From assembly GCF_001639105.2 (NCBI RefSeq), contig NZ_CP015285.1, forward strand, positions 186,001 through 250,000: a stretch of DNA of 64,000 bases, read 5' to 3'. Below are positions 21,951 to 29,716 of this stretch, one piece after another. The first letter of the stretch is position 1, and each line of letters opens with the position of its first letter. The notes under the pieces are model-generated. The model searched no databases. It was not told where the DNA came from and was given only the letters and a program-made list of their open reading frames with translations. Origin of the DNA: Azospirillum humicireducens. GTDB lineage: Bacteria > Pseudomonadota > Alphaproteobacteria > Azospirillales > Azospirillaceae. Both the position numbers and the translations under genes were made by a program.

Positions 21951-23597
21951 GTGGACACGGAAGTTGCCAAAAATTTAATCGCTAGCCTGCTAGACCGTAT
22001 AGAAATCGATCCGAGTAGCGGAAAAAAGAAGCTGCTTGGACTGATCTCTGATCGCGAAATCGCAGCATTGCATCACTTTTCTGGAATAGAAGAGCCAGTC
22101 ACCTCCAGCGTGATGCTGCGGCAGCGTATTAACGAAAATCCTCTTCAGGATGAGAAAACCGTACAAGTAAAACTGAATCTTGATTCATTGGATAAGGCGG
22201 TGGAAGAAGGTATAATTCTCTGTCTTGATTTTGGAACTGCTTTTTCCAAAGCCTGCGCCATGACTGACGGAGAAGATCTTGTTGATCTGCCGCTTGGAAA
22301 GAAAGCGGGAGAAGAAGGGTTGGTTTATCCGGTCAACTCAACTATTTATTTTGCAGATGGTCGAATTTGGTTTGGGCCGCAAGCAATCAAACTGAGTGAG
22401 CGCGATCAAGATCCGAAGCGTCAGCGGTTTGATTCTCCAAAGCAAGCTATTAGTCAAGGTGATTTTGAAAACATTCAACACCGATTTGTTGATGATGCAA
22501 TCAACCCCACTTCTGTAAAATTTACAGTTTCCGATCTCATTCAGCTTTATCTCGCTTACTTGACAGCTATAGCCACGGCTTGCCTTGAGGATGCAGGGCA
22601 CTCGGCTTACGTGCGGCGCCGCTTCGCTCGTCCATCGTGGCCCGCCGACCAAGCAGAGTGGGCTAACCGCGAGCTTAGCTCGATGATGGCTCGAGCGCAG
22701 ATATTGGCCGACACATGGCGGAACCGTTGGGCCGATGGGCTTTTGGTTGAAGAGGCGCGCTTTGCTCTAGACGAATTGAAGAAATTGACGTCAGAACCGG
22801 CACAATTGATTATTGAACCCGTTCTCGAAGCTACTGCTGCCGGTAATAGTGCATTACGTCGCGCTAGCCCTTCCCGATCTCTGTGTATGGTGGTCGACGC
22901 CGGAGCAGGTACATGTGATTTTGGCCTGTTTTACATTGTTCGCATCAATGATACGTTGTTGCGTGTGGCAGAAGTTAGCGGATCGAGCGTCGTGCTGCGG
23001 CAGGCGGGGGATACCGTAGACCGAATGCTCGTAGACGCAATTCTCGCAAAGGAAGCGCTTCGCATCGGGAGCGCTGAGTACGATAATGTATTGGTGGATC
23101 TCAAAAAGCGAATCCGGGGATGGAAAGAGAAGCTATTCCGGGATGGGCATCTCGATTACCAACTTACTAATGATGGAGCGGGAGTTATCAAGGTATCAGA
23201 GTTTCTCGCGCGCGACGAGGTCCGGCGCTTTCAGGATGCTCTAGAGAGGCGTTTCCGTGAAAGCCTTGAGGGAATTTCTGACAGCTGGAATGCGGCTGCG
23301 CAAAATGGACGGATTCACGTGTTGCTAACTGGTGGTAGTGCCAACCTGCCGATGGTTAAGCAACTAAGTGAAGGTGTAGTGGAGGCAAATGGCACTCACT
23401 TTCTCCGTGAACGCCTTGATGCTCTTCCGGATTGGATTGGGTTGGACTATCCCGAACTTGTCCCTGAGTTCGGCCAGCTTGCAGTTTGCATCGGCGGTGC
23501 TGCTGAGAATCTGCCGCGACTCACTGGGGTGTACACCGAGTTCGGAGGGGCGGCTCCGCCAGGCGCGCGTTATATTCCCCCGGCATCCAAAGGCTAG
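21951..23597 (+). CDS. Hsp70/actin-superfamily ATPase without a canonical substrate domain
   Basis: 548 residues, GTG start with GGGAGG upstream, 18 bases after the previous gene. The Hsp70-type nucleotide-binding motifs are in order: phosphate 1 LDFGTAFSK (92-100), connect 1 EPVLEATAAG (289-298), phosphate 2 VDAGAGTCDFG (315-325), the DnaK-like segment AGDTVDRML (352-360) and the adenosine motif LLTGGSANLPMV (458-469). An ~86-residue helical extension precedes the fold. The protein ends about 80 residues after the adenosine motif, so there is no beta-sandwich substrate domain or lid, and substrate recognition probably falls to the partner protein. No J-domain gene is nearby. It could act in stress, in anti-phage defence or on a specific client; the sequence does not decide. 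Confidence 0.8.
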   Translation: MDTEVAKNLIASLLDRIEIDPSSGKKKLLGLISDREIAALHHFSGIEEPVTSSVMLRQRINENPLQDEKTVQVKLNLDSLDKAVEEGIILCLDFGTAFSKACAMTDGEDLVDLPLGKKAGEEGLVYPVNSTIYFADGRIWFGPQAIKLSERDQDPKRQRFDSPKQAISQGDFENIQHRFVDDAINPTSVKFTVSDLIQLYLAYLTAIATACLEDAGHSAYVRRRFARPSWPADQAEWANRELSSMMARAQILADTWRNRWADGLLVEEARFALDELKKLTSEPAQLIIEPVLEATAAGNSALRRASPSRSLCMVVDAGAGTCDFGLFYIVRINDTLLRVAEVSGSSVVLRQAGDTVDRMLVDAILAKEALRIGSAEYDNVLVDLKKRIRGWKEKLFRDGHLDYQLTNDGAGVIKVSEFLARDEVRRFQDALERRFRESLEGISDSWNAAAQNGRIHVLLTGGSANLPMVKQLSEGVVEANGTHFLRERLDALPDWIGLDYPELVPEFGQLAVCIGGAAENLPRLTGVYTEFGGAAPPGARYIPPASKG

Positions 23598-23833
23598 TTG
23601 CAATGACCACGAGGCCAGGAGAAATCATCATTGTATGTGACTGGTCGCGATTGCTAAACAGACTCGCTAAATCCTGATGTAGCCGGACTGGACAGGAGCG
23701 GTTGCATAATCTTTGATGTCCCGCATGCGGCAGGTCATTTATGACTGCGCCATAATCTACCAGTCCGACCTGATCCGGTGGTGGCACATTCAGGATGCCG
23801 CGAGGGTTGCCGGTGCCAGCTTGGCCGTCGCCA
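23598..23833. other. Right end of the island, no supported gene
   Basis: About 235 bases of mixed composition. A separated inverted repeat, CGGACTGG (23684-23691) and CCAGTCCG (23760-23767), is present. No frame with a ribosome-binding site was found. The change back to host composition happens within this stretch. Confidence 0.45.
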
Positions 23834-23871
23834 AAAACAACTCGGGCGCCGCATCCCCCGACACGGCGCCC
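23834..23871 (-). terminator. map terminator
   Basis: Stem GGGCGCC / GGCGCCC (23844-23850 and 23865-23871); on the minus strand it is followed by GAGTTGTTTTTGG. It lies about 30 bases after the map stop. Confidence 0.7.
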
Positions 23872-23899
23872 GTCTCTCGTACCGCAAAGATGCTCGGCC

Positions 23900-24709
23900 T
23901 CACTCCACCGCGTAAGGCGGCTTGGTGAACCCCGCCGGGGACAGGGTGAAGATCTCCGCGCCGTCCGCGGTCACGCCGATGGAATGCTCGAACTGGGCGG
24001 ACAGTGACTTGTCCTTGGTCACGGCGGTCCAGCCGTCGCCCAGGATCTTCACGTCGGGGCGGCCGGTGTTGATCATCGGCTCGATGGTGAAGATCATGCC
24101 TGCCTTCAGCACCAGACCCTCGCCCGGCTTGCCGTAATGCAGGACCGACGGCGGCTCGTGGAAGACGCGGCCGACGCCATGGCCGCAGAAATCGCGCACC
24201 ACCGAGAAGCGGTGGGACTCGGCGAAGGTCTGGATGGCATGGCCGATGTCGCCCAGCGTGGCGCCCGGCTTCACCGCGGCGATGCCGATCATCAGCGCGT
24301 CATAAGTGACGTCGACCAGCTTGCGCGCCTTCACGCCGACATCGCCGCACAGATACATGCGGCTGCTGTCGCCGTACCAGCCGTCGACGATCGGCGTCAC
24401 GTCGATGTTCAGGATGTCGCCGTCGACCAGCCGCTTGTCGCCGGGGATGCCGTGGCAGACGACATGGTTGACCGAGATGCAGTTGGCGCGCGGAAAGCCG
24501 CGATAGCCCAGCGGGGCGGGGATGCCGCCATGGTCGCGGATGAACTGCTCCAGCAGGCGGTCCAACTCCCCCGTGGTGACGCCCGGCTGCACATAGGGGA
24601 CGATGTAGTCCAGAGCCAGCGCAGCCAGACGGCCGGCTTTGCGCATGCCTTCGAATCCCTCCGGACCATGAAGACGGACGCGGTTGGAGTCGATGTGATC
24701 CTGTTCCAA
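23900..24709 (-). CDS. map: Methionine aminopeptidase, type I
   Basis: Removes the N-terminal methionine from new proteins. 269 residues with the five metal ligands in context: DVTPIVDGWYGDSSRMY (two Asp), FCGHGVGRVFHEPP (His), FTIEPMI (Glu) and SAQFEHSIGVT (Glu). The start used is a TTG at 24709 with AGGGG about 9 bases upstream. An in-frame ATG lies 21 codons further in, but it would remove residues that align with the normal N-terminus. It is transcribed leftward, toward the island, and has its own terminator. Confidence 0.95.
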   Translation of the reverse strand: MEQDHIDSNRVRLHGPEGFEGMRKAGRLAALALDYIVPYVQPGVTTGELDRLLEQFIRDHGGIPAPLGYRGFPRANCISVNHVVCHGIPGDKRLVDGDILNIDVTPIVDGWYGDSSRMYLCGDVGVKARKLVDVTYDALMIGIAAVKPGATLGDIGHAIQTFAESHRFSVVRDFCGHGVGRVFHEPPSVLHYGKPGEGLVLKAGMIFTIEPMINTGRPDVKILGDGWTAVTKDKSLSAQFEHSIGVTADGAEIFTLSPAGFTKPPYAVE

Positions 24710-24765
24710 GACGAAAGCCCCTATGCCGAGTAACCCAAAGCCCGATGCCGAAGCCTGCCGCGGCG

Positions 24766-25503
24766 TTACAGCCGGATCGGCAACTGCCGGTCCAATTCAA
24801 TCGATTCGGGCGTGATCGCGCAAGACCAACACAGCGCCTCCACCCCCGAATCCAATGCGCGGCGCAAGCCGTCATGATAGGCGGGATCGAGATCGGCCGC
24901 CGTGCGGAAATGGGTGCAGTCGCCGCGCTGGACAAGGTAGAGCATGACCGCGCGGCAGCCCTGCGCCACCATCGCCGCCATCTCCTCCAGATGCTTGGCG
25001 CCGCGGGCGGTGACGCAGTCCGGGAACTCGGCGGCGTCACCATGCGGGCCGTCGGGGCGGCGGAGATGGACGTTCTTCACCTCGACATAGGCGGGAGGCC
25101 GGGGGGCGGGCTTGGCCGGGTCGTCCTCCAGCAGCACGTCGATCCGGCTGTTGCGGCCGTACTTCACCTCGCGCCGCAGCCGGTCATAGCCGGCCAGTTC
25201 CGGAATGGTGCCGGCGGCGATCGCGGCGGCGACCAGCGCGTTGGGGTGGCCGGTGTTGACGCCGACCAGCCCCTCTCCCCAGGGGGCGGCGGCCTCCACC
25301 AGCTCCAGCGTGTAGGCCAGCTTGCGGTTGGGATTGGCGGAGCGCGACAGCCAGACGGGTGAGCCGGGAATGTCCAGCCCGATCATACTGCCGGAATTGG
25401 GGACATGCGCCGTCACCTCCACCCCGTCCAGCAGGACATCGGCAAGAAACCGCTTGTAGCGGCGGATCAGGCGGCCTTGAAGAAGGGGGGTGGGAAAGCG
25501 CAT
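24766..25503 (-). CDS. sfsA: SfsA family protein
   Basis: 245 residues, close to the usual family length. It has the conserved OB-fold start [15 protein letters not shown], followed by [13 protein letters not shown], and the nuclease-like core [11 protein letters not shown] and [15 protein letters not shown] (the E-x-K signature). The family was named for sugar fermentation stimulation in E. coli; the fold suggests nucleic-acid binding or cleavage, and the molecular function is not firmly known. The start ATG at 25503 begins [19 protein letters not shown]. It diverges from the CinA-like gene 66 bases away. Confidence 0.93.
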   Translation of the reverse strand: MRFPTPLLQGRLIRRYKRFLADVLLDGVEVTAHVPNSGSMIGLDIPGSPVWLSRSANPNRKLAYTLELVEAAAPWGEGLVGVNTGHPNALVAAAIAAGTIPELAGYDRLRREVKYGRNSRIDVLLEDDPAKPAPRPPAYVEVKNVHLRRPDGPHGDAAEFPDCVTARGAKHLEEMAAMVAQGCRAVMLYLVQRGDCTHFRTAADLDPAYHDGLRRALDSGVEALCWSCAITPESIELDRQLPIRL

Positions 25504-25569
25504 CTTGGCGGCGACGCTACCCTTGGCCTTCCCGCTCGACAAGAGCGTTCCACGGAGACCCGCACCGCC

Positions 25570-26370
25570 ATGACGTCCGAGACCGCAGAAAACCCGGTTG
25601 CCGCAAACCCGACCGCAGCAAATCCCACTGCCGCCGTCCTGGTGATCGGCAACGAGATCCTGTCGGGCCGCACCAAGGACGCCAACCTCGGCCACATCGC
25701 CGAGAAGCTGACGGAGATCGGCGTGCGGCTGCGCGAGGCCCGCGTGGTGCCGGACGTGGAGGAGGAGATCGTCGCCGCGGTCAACGCACTGCGCGCGCGC
25801 TACACCTATGTCTTCACCACCGGCGGTATCGGCCCGACCCACGACGACATCACCGCCGCCTGCATCGCCAAGGCCTTCGGCGTGGCGCTGGAGCGCAACC
25901 CGGAAGCGGTCGCCCGGCTGGAACGCCATTACGCCGCCGGCCAGTTGAACGAGGCGCGGCTGCGCATGGCCAACGTCCCGGCCGGCGGCATCCTGATCGA
26001 CAACCCGATCAGCCAGGCGCCGGGGTTCCAGATCGGCAACGTCTTCGTCATGGCCGGCGTGCCCAACATCATGCGGGCGATGCTGGACGGCCTCCTGCCG
26101 CGGCTCGCCGGCGGGCCGGCCCTGCATGCCCGCACGGTGGCTTGCGAGTTGGGGGAGGGGGTGATCGCCGCCGACCTGTCGGCGCTGCAGGACCGCCATC
26201 CGGCCCTGGAGATCGGCAGCTATCCTTACTTCCGCAACGGCTTCTTCGGCGTCAGCCTGGTCCTGCGCGGCACCGGCGAGGAGGAGGTGGCGGCGGCGAC
26301 CGAGGAGTTGGCGGGCATCATCAGCCGTCTGGGCGGCACGCCGACCGTCACGGTTGGTACGAAAGGGTAG
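25570..26370 (+). CDS. CinA N-terminal / molybdopterin-binding domain protein
   Basis: 266 residues. After a short repeated leader ([15 protein letters not shown]), the MoCF-biosynthesis-like fold of COG1058 begins with [20 protein letters not shown] and the hallmark [43 protein letters not shown] is also typical. The C-terminal PncC nicotinamide-nucleotide deamidase domain of full CinA is absent, so this is the shorter family, where ADP-ribose or FAD pyrophosphatase activity has been described for relatives. Single gene, divergent from sfsA. Confidence 0.9.
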   Translation: MTSETAENPVAANPTAANPTAAVLVIGNEILSGRTKDANLGHIAEKLTEIGVRLREARVVPDVEEEIVAAVNALRARYTYVFTTGGIGPTHDDITAACIAKAFGVALERNPEAVARLERHYAAGQLNEARLRMANVPAGGILIDNPISQAPGFQIGNVFVMAGVPNIMRAMLDGLLPRLAGGPALHARTVACELGEGVIAADLSALQDRHPALEIGSYPYFRNGFFGVSLVLRGTGEEEVAAATEELAGIISRLGGTPTVTVGTKG

Positions 26371-26476
26371 TGCGGCGCCATGACGGGAGCTATGTCGGCG
26401 GATCGATTGTCCCGAACCGATTCGGTTCTACGTTGATTGTCCATCATTCAAACCGCGTCTGCCGGGAGGCTCCGCC

Positions 26477-26722
26477 ATGAAGAGCTTTGAGAAAGCGGCG
26501 TTGCTGTTCCTTCTGCGCCATCTGGCCGCAGGCGTCGCCGGTGCGGTGGTGCTGGCCAGCGGTCTCTTGTGGTTCGACGTCGCCAGGCTGGCGACGCTGA
26601 TCGGCAACAGTGAATACGGGATCACCGCGACCGTCATGCTCTATGCCGGGTTGATGCTGACCTTCGGCAGCGTGTCGATGGGAATCGGCATCATGACGAT
26701 GAACGAGGACACCCGCCCCTGA
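26477..26722 (+). CDS. Small two-helix membrane protein of unknown function
   Basis: 81 residues. A good Shine-Dalgarno sequence (GGGAGG) precedes the ATG. Two hydrophobic segments (roughly residues 12-34 and 45-72) surround a short loop with GNSEYG. The end MTMNEDTRP is polar. No family is recognised, but the two-helix layout and codon use support a real gene of the inner membrane. Confidence 0.7.
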   Translation: MKSFEKAALLFLLRHLAAGVAGAVVLASGLLWFDVARLATLIGNSEYGITATVMLYAGLMLTFGSVSMGIGIMTMNEDTRP

Positions 26723-26796
26723 GTTCTCCGGTGAGGGTCTCCGGTGCCGAGCGTTCCGGAGGCCTCTTGCGGGCCTGCCCTGCCGACTGGCCGTGC

Positions 26797-26976
26797 TCAG
26801 AAGTTGGCGCCGAACGGCCCGAAGCGGTCGTAAATCCACACAAGCGCCACGATCGCCGCCAGCCAGAGCGCTGCGTTGCGCAGCACGACCCCACGGTTCC
26901 GGCGAAGGGCCGCCGGCACCACCAGAACGGCCACCATCAGAAGCGCCACCAGCGACAGCCAGTCGGTCTCGCTCAC
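26797..26976 (-). CDS. Small membrane protein, 59 residues
   Basis: GTG start at 26976 with AAGGGAGG upstream. Two hydrophobic helices (WLSLVALLMVAVLVVPAAL and LRNAALWLAAIVALVWIY) are separated by the basic loop RRNRGVV, and the tail is DRFGPFGANF. The pattern resembles the N-terminal membrane hairpin found in front of some alphaproteobacterial retropepsin-like proteases, but here it stands alone. It is convergent with the 81-residue membrane protein gene. Confidence 0.65.
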   Translation of the reverse strand: MSETDWLSLVALLMVAVLVVPAALRRNRGVVLRNAALWLAAIVALVWIYDRFGPFGANF

Positions 26977-27097
26977 GCCGCATCCTCCCTTTCGCTGGCC
27001 CTGGTCTGGGCCGTTCCCACAGTTGCGCTTCCTTCGATATGGGAATGCCTGCGGTTTTGCGAAGGCCACTTGACCCGCAGCCCCGCGATTGTCTAAG

Positions 27098-27175
27098 TCA
27101 TGACCACGGAACGGTGCGTTGCATATTGAAGTATGCAATCTGCGCGGGCAGCTCGGGGCCGTTCCGTGGACATGA
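27098..27175. repeat. Nested inverted repeat (cruciform-like element)
   Basis: Outer arms 27098-27114 and 27159-27175 pair over 16 of 17 positions with one A-A mismatch (core CCACGGAACGG / CCGTTCCGTGG). An inner 7-bp stem TTGCATA / TATGCAA (27119-27125 and 27132-27138) lies inside. It is not followed by a T tract on either strand. Confidence 0.7.
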
Positions 27176-27230
27176 GCTTTGCCGTCATGATCCGGTCGCC
27201 TGATCGGTCTATGATGACGAAGTCCGGGAC

Positions 27231-27315
27231 GCGGGCGTGGCGAAACTGGTAGACGCAAGGGACTTAAAATCCCTCGCCGCAAGGCATGCGGGTTCGAGTC
27301 CCGCCGCCCGCACCA
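27231..27315 (+). tRNA. tRNA-Leu (anticodon TAA)
   Basis: 85 nt including encoded CCA. Acceptor GCGGGCG / CGCCCGC, long class II variable arm, anticodon loop CTTAAAA giving TAA (reads UUA). It faces a second tRNA-Leu in opposite orientation 0.9 kb away. Confidence 0.97.
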
Positions 27316-27351
27316 TCTCCTTTGCAGTTCGGCTTTCTTCCATACCGACAC

Positions 27352-27735
27352 TCAGCGCTCCACGGAACCGCCGGCATTGACCCAGGCGGCGAAGCCGCCC
27401 TGCAGGCGGTTGATGGTGCCGGTGTGGCCGGCGGCGATCATGCGCTCGGCGGCGGGGCCGCAGCGCATGCCGCCCTGGCAGTGGAAAACCAGATGCTTGG
27501 CCGGGTCGGCCGGTATCCGTGACGGATCGAAGGACGACAGCGGGTTCAGAATGGCGCCGGGAATGTGCCCGGCGGCATGTTCATGGGCTTCGCGGACATC
27601 GACGATCACCGCTTCACCCTTGGCCTGCCAACCGATGACGGTCGCCGGGTCGATCTGGCGGATTGGTCCGGCGGCGTCGCCAGCGGCCGAAGGAGCGGCG
27701 GGGACCAGGCGGCGGAACAGCGTGCACAGGGACAT
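27352..27735 (-). CDS. Rhodanese-like sulfurtransferase
   Basis: 127 residues, a single rhodanese domain after a ~25-residue lead. It has VIVDVREAHEHAAGHIPGA and the active-site loop HCQGGMRC, with the persulfide-carrying cysteine at residue 86. Single-domain rhodaneses move sulfane sulfur between donors and acceptors such as glutathione, cyanide or proteins. It is divergent from a SqrR/BigR-like repressor gene 93 bases away, so it is probably induced by sulfide or persulfides. Confidence 0.92.
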   Translation of the reverse strand: MSLCTLFRRLVPAAPSAAGDAAGPIRQIDPATVIGWQAKGEAVIVDVREAHEHAAGHIPGAILNPLSSFDPSRIPADPAKHLVFHCQGGMRCGPAAERMIAAGHTGTINRLQGGFAAWVNAGGSVER

Positions 27736-27803
27736 GGTCAGGATGCCTTGAAAATGGTGGCGGGGTGGGCAAAGCGGATGCCGGGAAAATCCTTGACCAC
27801 AAG

Positions 27804-27819
27804 ATTAGTGTTTTCTAAT
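27804..27819. promoter_or_regulatory. Probable operator between rhodanese and ArsR-type genes
   Basis: Inverted repeat ATTAG-TGTTTT-CTAAT in an AT-rich patch of the divergent intergenic region, 9 bases before the regulator start codon. An AT-rich dyad here is what an ArsR-family repressor controlling both genes would bind. Its assignment to this repressor is inference. Confidence 0.5.
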
Positions 27820-27828
27820 TTAGAGTCA

Positions 27829-28236
27829 ATGACTGCTTCCATCCTGACTCCGGGGTTGCGGCCCGCCGCCAAGCTGATGAAGGCGCTGTCCAACGAGGCG
27901 CGTCTGCTGATCCTGTGCGAATTGGGGCAGGGGGAGCGCAGCGTCGGCCAACTGGGCGAGATCGTCGGGCTCAGCCAGTCGGCCCTGTCGCAGCATCTGG
28001 CACGTTTGCGTGCCGACGGGCTGGTCCGCACGCGGCGACGCTCGCAGACGATCTTCTATTCGATCGCCAGCCGGGAGGCGACGGCTGTCATTGAGGTTCT
28101 GGCCGAGCTGTTCTGCCATGCGCCGGAACCGTCCGGCGCGCACACGCAGTCCTGCGGTGCCGCGGCTGTGACCGATCAAATGTCGGAGGAGGGGACGGCA
28201 ACCTGCCGGTCAGGACCGGGAGACCGGTCGGAGTAA
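27829..28236 (+). CDS. ArsR-family repressor, SqrR/BigR-like
   Basis: 135 residues. The winged helix-turn-helix is clear: KLMKALSNEARLLILCELGQ, then SQSALSQHLARLRADGLVRT with the recognition helix. Two cysteines, Cys30 and Cys96, are 66 residues apart, the same spacing as Cys41/Cys107 of SqrR and Cys42/Cys108 of BigR, which form a tetrasulfide link on sensing sulfane sulfur. This and the divergent rhodanese suggest a persulfide-responsive repressor. A loose tail with two more cysteines (TQSCGAAAV, TCRSGPG) is not part of the known sensor. Confidence 0.88.
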   Translation: MTASILTPGLRPAAKLMKALSNEARLLILCELGQGERSVGQLGEIVGLSQSALSQHLARLRADGLVRTRRRSQTIFYSIASREATAVIEVLAELFCHAPEPSGAHTQSCGAAAVTDQMSEEGTATCRSGPGDRSE

Positions 28237-28238
28237 GG

Positions 28239-28323
28239 TGGTGCGGGCGGTCGGACTCGAACCGACACTCCTTGCGGAACCGGATTTTGAGTCCGGCGCG
28301 TCTACCAATTTCACCACGCCCGC
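28239..28323 (-). tRNA. tRNA-Leu (anticodon CAA)
   Basis: 85 nt including CCA on the minus strand. Acceptor GCGGGCG / CGCCCGC, long variable arm, anticodon loop CTCAAAA giving CAA (reads UUG). Acceptor stem and D arm are nearly identical to the tRNA-Leu(TAA) at 27231. Confidence 0.97.
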
Positions 28324-28539
28324 AGCGACGCCTCTTCTAGCGCAACCGTCCGCAAACGGAAAGTGCAAAAGAACGGTGTTGGACGGCCGGTCGGAATCCC
28401 CGCCGGCCGGATTGCGGGACGCCGCCATGGCCGCGCTTATTCCCCGGCGGCGGCGCGGTCCCTGCCATGCCGTCGCAGGGGCGGCCTGGGCGTCGCGGAT
28501 GGCTGGTCGAACGGTCGCGCACGCGCTACCTTGTCGGCC

Positions 28540-29076
28540 ATGACGACCGAGCCCCTCATGTCCCGCATCTTCGACGATCCCCGCATTGCCGCGCTGCTGC
28601 TGGCCCTGGCCAGCGCCGGCGTGCTGCTGTCGGCCCTGTTCTTCCAGTTCGTGCTGGATTACCAGCCCTGCGTCCTCTGCATCATGCAGCGCTGGCCCTA
28701 TGTGGCGGTGATGGTGTTCGGGCTGGTGACCTGGCTGTTCCGCCGCTGGAAGGGGCTTGGCGACGCGCTGCTGGTGGCGAGCGGGCTTGCCCTGCTGGCC
28801 GGTGCCGGCATCGCCGCCTATCATGTCGGGGTGGAACAGCATTGGTGGGCCGGCACCTCGTCCTGCGGCGGATCGGCCCCGGCGAACTCGCTGGAGGCGC
28901 TGCGGGCGCAGGTGATGGGGGCGCCCGTCACCCGCTGTGACGAGGTGGCCTGGTCGCTGTTCGGCATTTCCATGGCGGGCTACAACGTGGCGGTCTCCCT
29001 GGCGCTGGCGGCCTACGCCTTCGTCGCGGCGCGTGCCGCCTACATCCGCACCCCGGTGTCGAGGACCGCATTGTGA
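28540..29076 (+). CDS. dsbB: Disulfide bond formation protein B
   Basis: 178 residues with four membrane helices. The DsbB quinone-linked cysteine pair is CVLC (Cys44 and Cys47) just after the first helix, in the context YQPCVLCIMQRWPY. The second periplasmic pair is Cys109 (SSCGG) and Cys133 (TRCDE). It reoxidises DsbA and passes electrons to ubiquinone. The start at 28540 has a weak ribosome-binding site; the in-frame ATG at 28558 is an alternative. It overlaps the next gene, coq7, by 4 bases, so both are translated from one message. Confidence 0.9.
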   Translation: MTTEPLMSRIFDDPRIAALLLALASAGVLLSALFFQFVLDYQPCVLCIMQRWPYVAVMVFGLVTWLFRRWKGLGDALLVASGLALLAGAGIAAYHVGVEQHWWAGTSSCGGSAPANSLEALRAQVMGAPVTRCDEVAWSLFGISMAGYNVAVSLALAAYAFVAARAAYIRTPVSRTAL

Positions 29077-29666
29077 GCGAAACCACTTTTCCGACCGCCG
29101 CCCGTCCCCGCCCGACCGCGCAGTCGCCGAAGGGCGCGCTGCCCGGCGACATGCCGCGGCGCGACCGGCTGGCCCGAATCGTCCGCGTCGACCATGCCGG
29201 CGAATATGGCGCCAAGCGCATCTATGAGGGTCAGATCGCCGTCATCGGCAAGGGCCGGCATGGCAAGACCCTGCGCCACATGGCGGAGCAGGAGCTGGTC
29301 CATCTGCAGTATTTCGAAAAGCAGCTGAACCGGCGCCGCGTGCGGCCGACCCTGCTCCAGCCGCTGTGGCACGTCACCGGTTTCCTGCTGGGGGCCGGCA
29401 CCGCGATCCTCGGCGAGCGCGCGGCGATGGCCTGCACCGTCGCCGTCGAAGAGGTGATCGAGGAGCATTACGAGGCGCAGCTGAAACAGCTCGGTCCCGA
29501 CGAGCAGGAGCTTGCCGACAGCATCCGCAAGTTCCAGGCGGAGGAGGTGGAGCACCGCGACATCGGCCTCGTCAACGAGGCGGAGCTTGCGGCCGGCTAT
29601 CCGGTGCTGTCGGCGGCGATCAAGGCCGGCACGCGTGCGGTGATTTGGGTGGCCGAACGGGTCTGA
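29073..29666 (+). CDS. coq7: Demethoxyubiquinone hydroxylase (Coq7 type)
   Basis: 197 residues. Hydroxylates demethoxyubiquinol late in ubiquinone synthesis. The di-iron ligands are visible: Glu44 in DHAGEYGA, E74-x2-H77 in EQELVHLQ, a glutamate in VAVEEVIEEHYE, and E158-x2-H161 in EEVEHRD. An ~30-residue Pro/Arg-rich lead precedes the domain. The start is a GTG overlapping the dsbB stop by 4 bases (GTGA). Coupling to dsbB is sensible, since DsbB uses ubiquinone as electron acceptor. Confidence 0.95.
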   Translation: MSETTFPTAARPRPTAQSPKGALPGDMPRRDRLARIVRVDHAGEYGAKRIYEGQIAVIGKGRHGKTLRHMAEQELVHLQYFEKQLNRRRVRPTLLQPLWHVTGFLLGAGTAILGERAAMACTVAVEEVIEEHYEAQLKQLGPDEQELADSIRKFQAEEVEHRDIGLVNEAELAAGYPVLSAAIKAGTRAVIWVAERV

Positions 29667-29684
29667 GTGGCAAATCCAGGGGAG

Positions 29685-29712
29685 GGGGCTTCACGCCCCC
29701 CGCCTTCCTATG
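29685..29712. terminator. Hairpin between convergent coq7 and malate synthase genes
   Basis: GGGGGC-TTCA-CGCCCCC type stem around 29692-29703. T tracts are short on both sides; it could end transcription from either gene. Confidence 0.45.
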
Positions 29713-29716
29713 AGCT

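Larger units (their letters stand above)
19876..23830. mobile_element. Low-GC genomic island at tRNA-Thr (boundaries inferred)
   Basis: Base composition and codon use change sharply here: codons such as AAA, TTA, ATA and AGA, rare in the flanks, are common. The island starts next to a tRNA 3' end and stops near the map terminator at 23834. It carries one two-gene operon and no recognisable integrase, transposase or relaxase. I looked for a second copy of the tRNA 3' end downstream and found no convincing direct repeat. It is probably an old integration whose mobility genes are lost, or a cargo exchanged by homologous recombination. Confidence 0.65.

Noticed and set aside
23731..23737. TGCGGCA match to the tRNA-Thr 3' end, considered as an attachment-site repeat
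   Set aside because: Only seven bases agree and the flanks do not match; expected by chance in this composition.
23713..23928. 71-codon frame running from the island end into the map gene
   Set aside because: Runs antisense into the map 3' end and has no ribosome-binding site.
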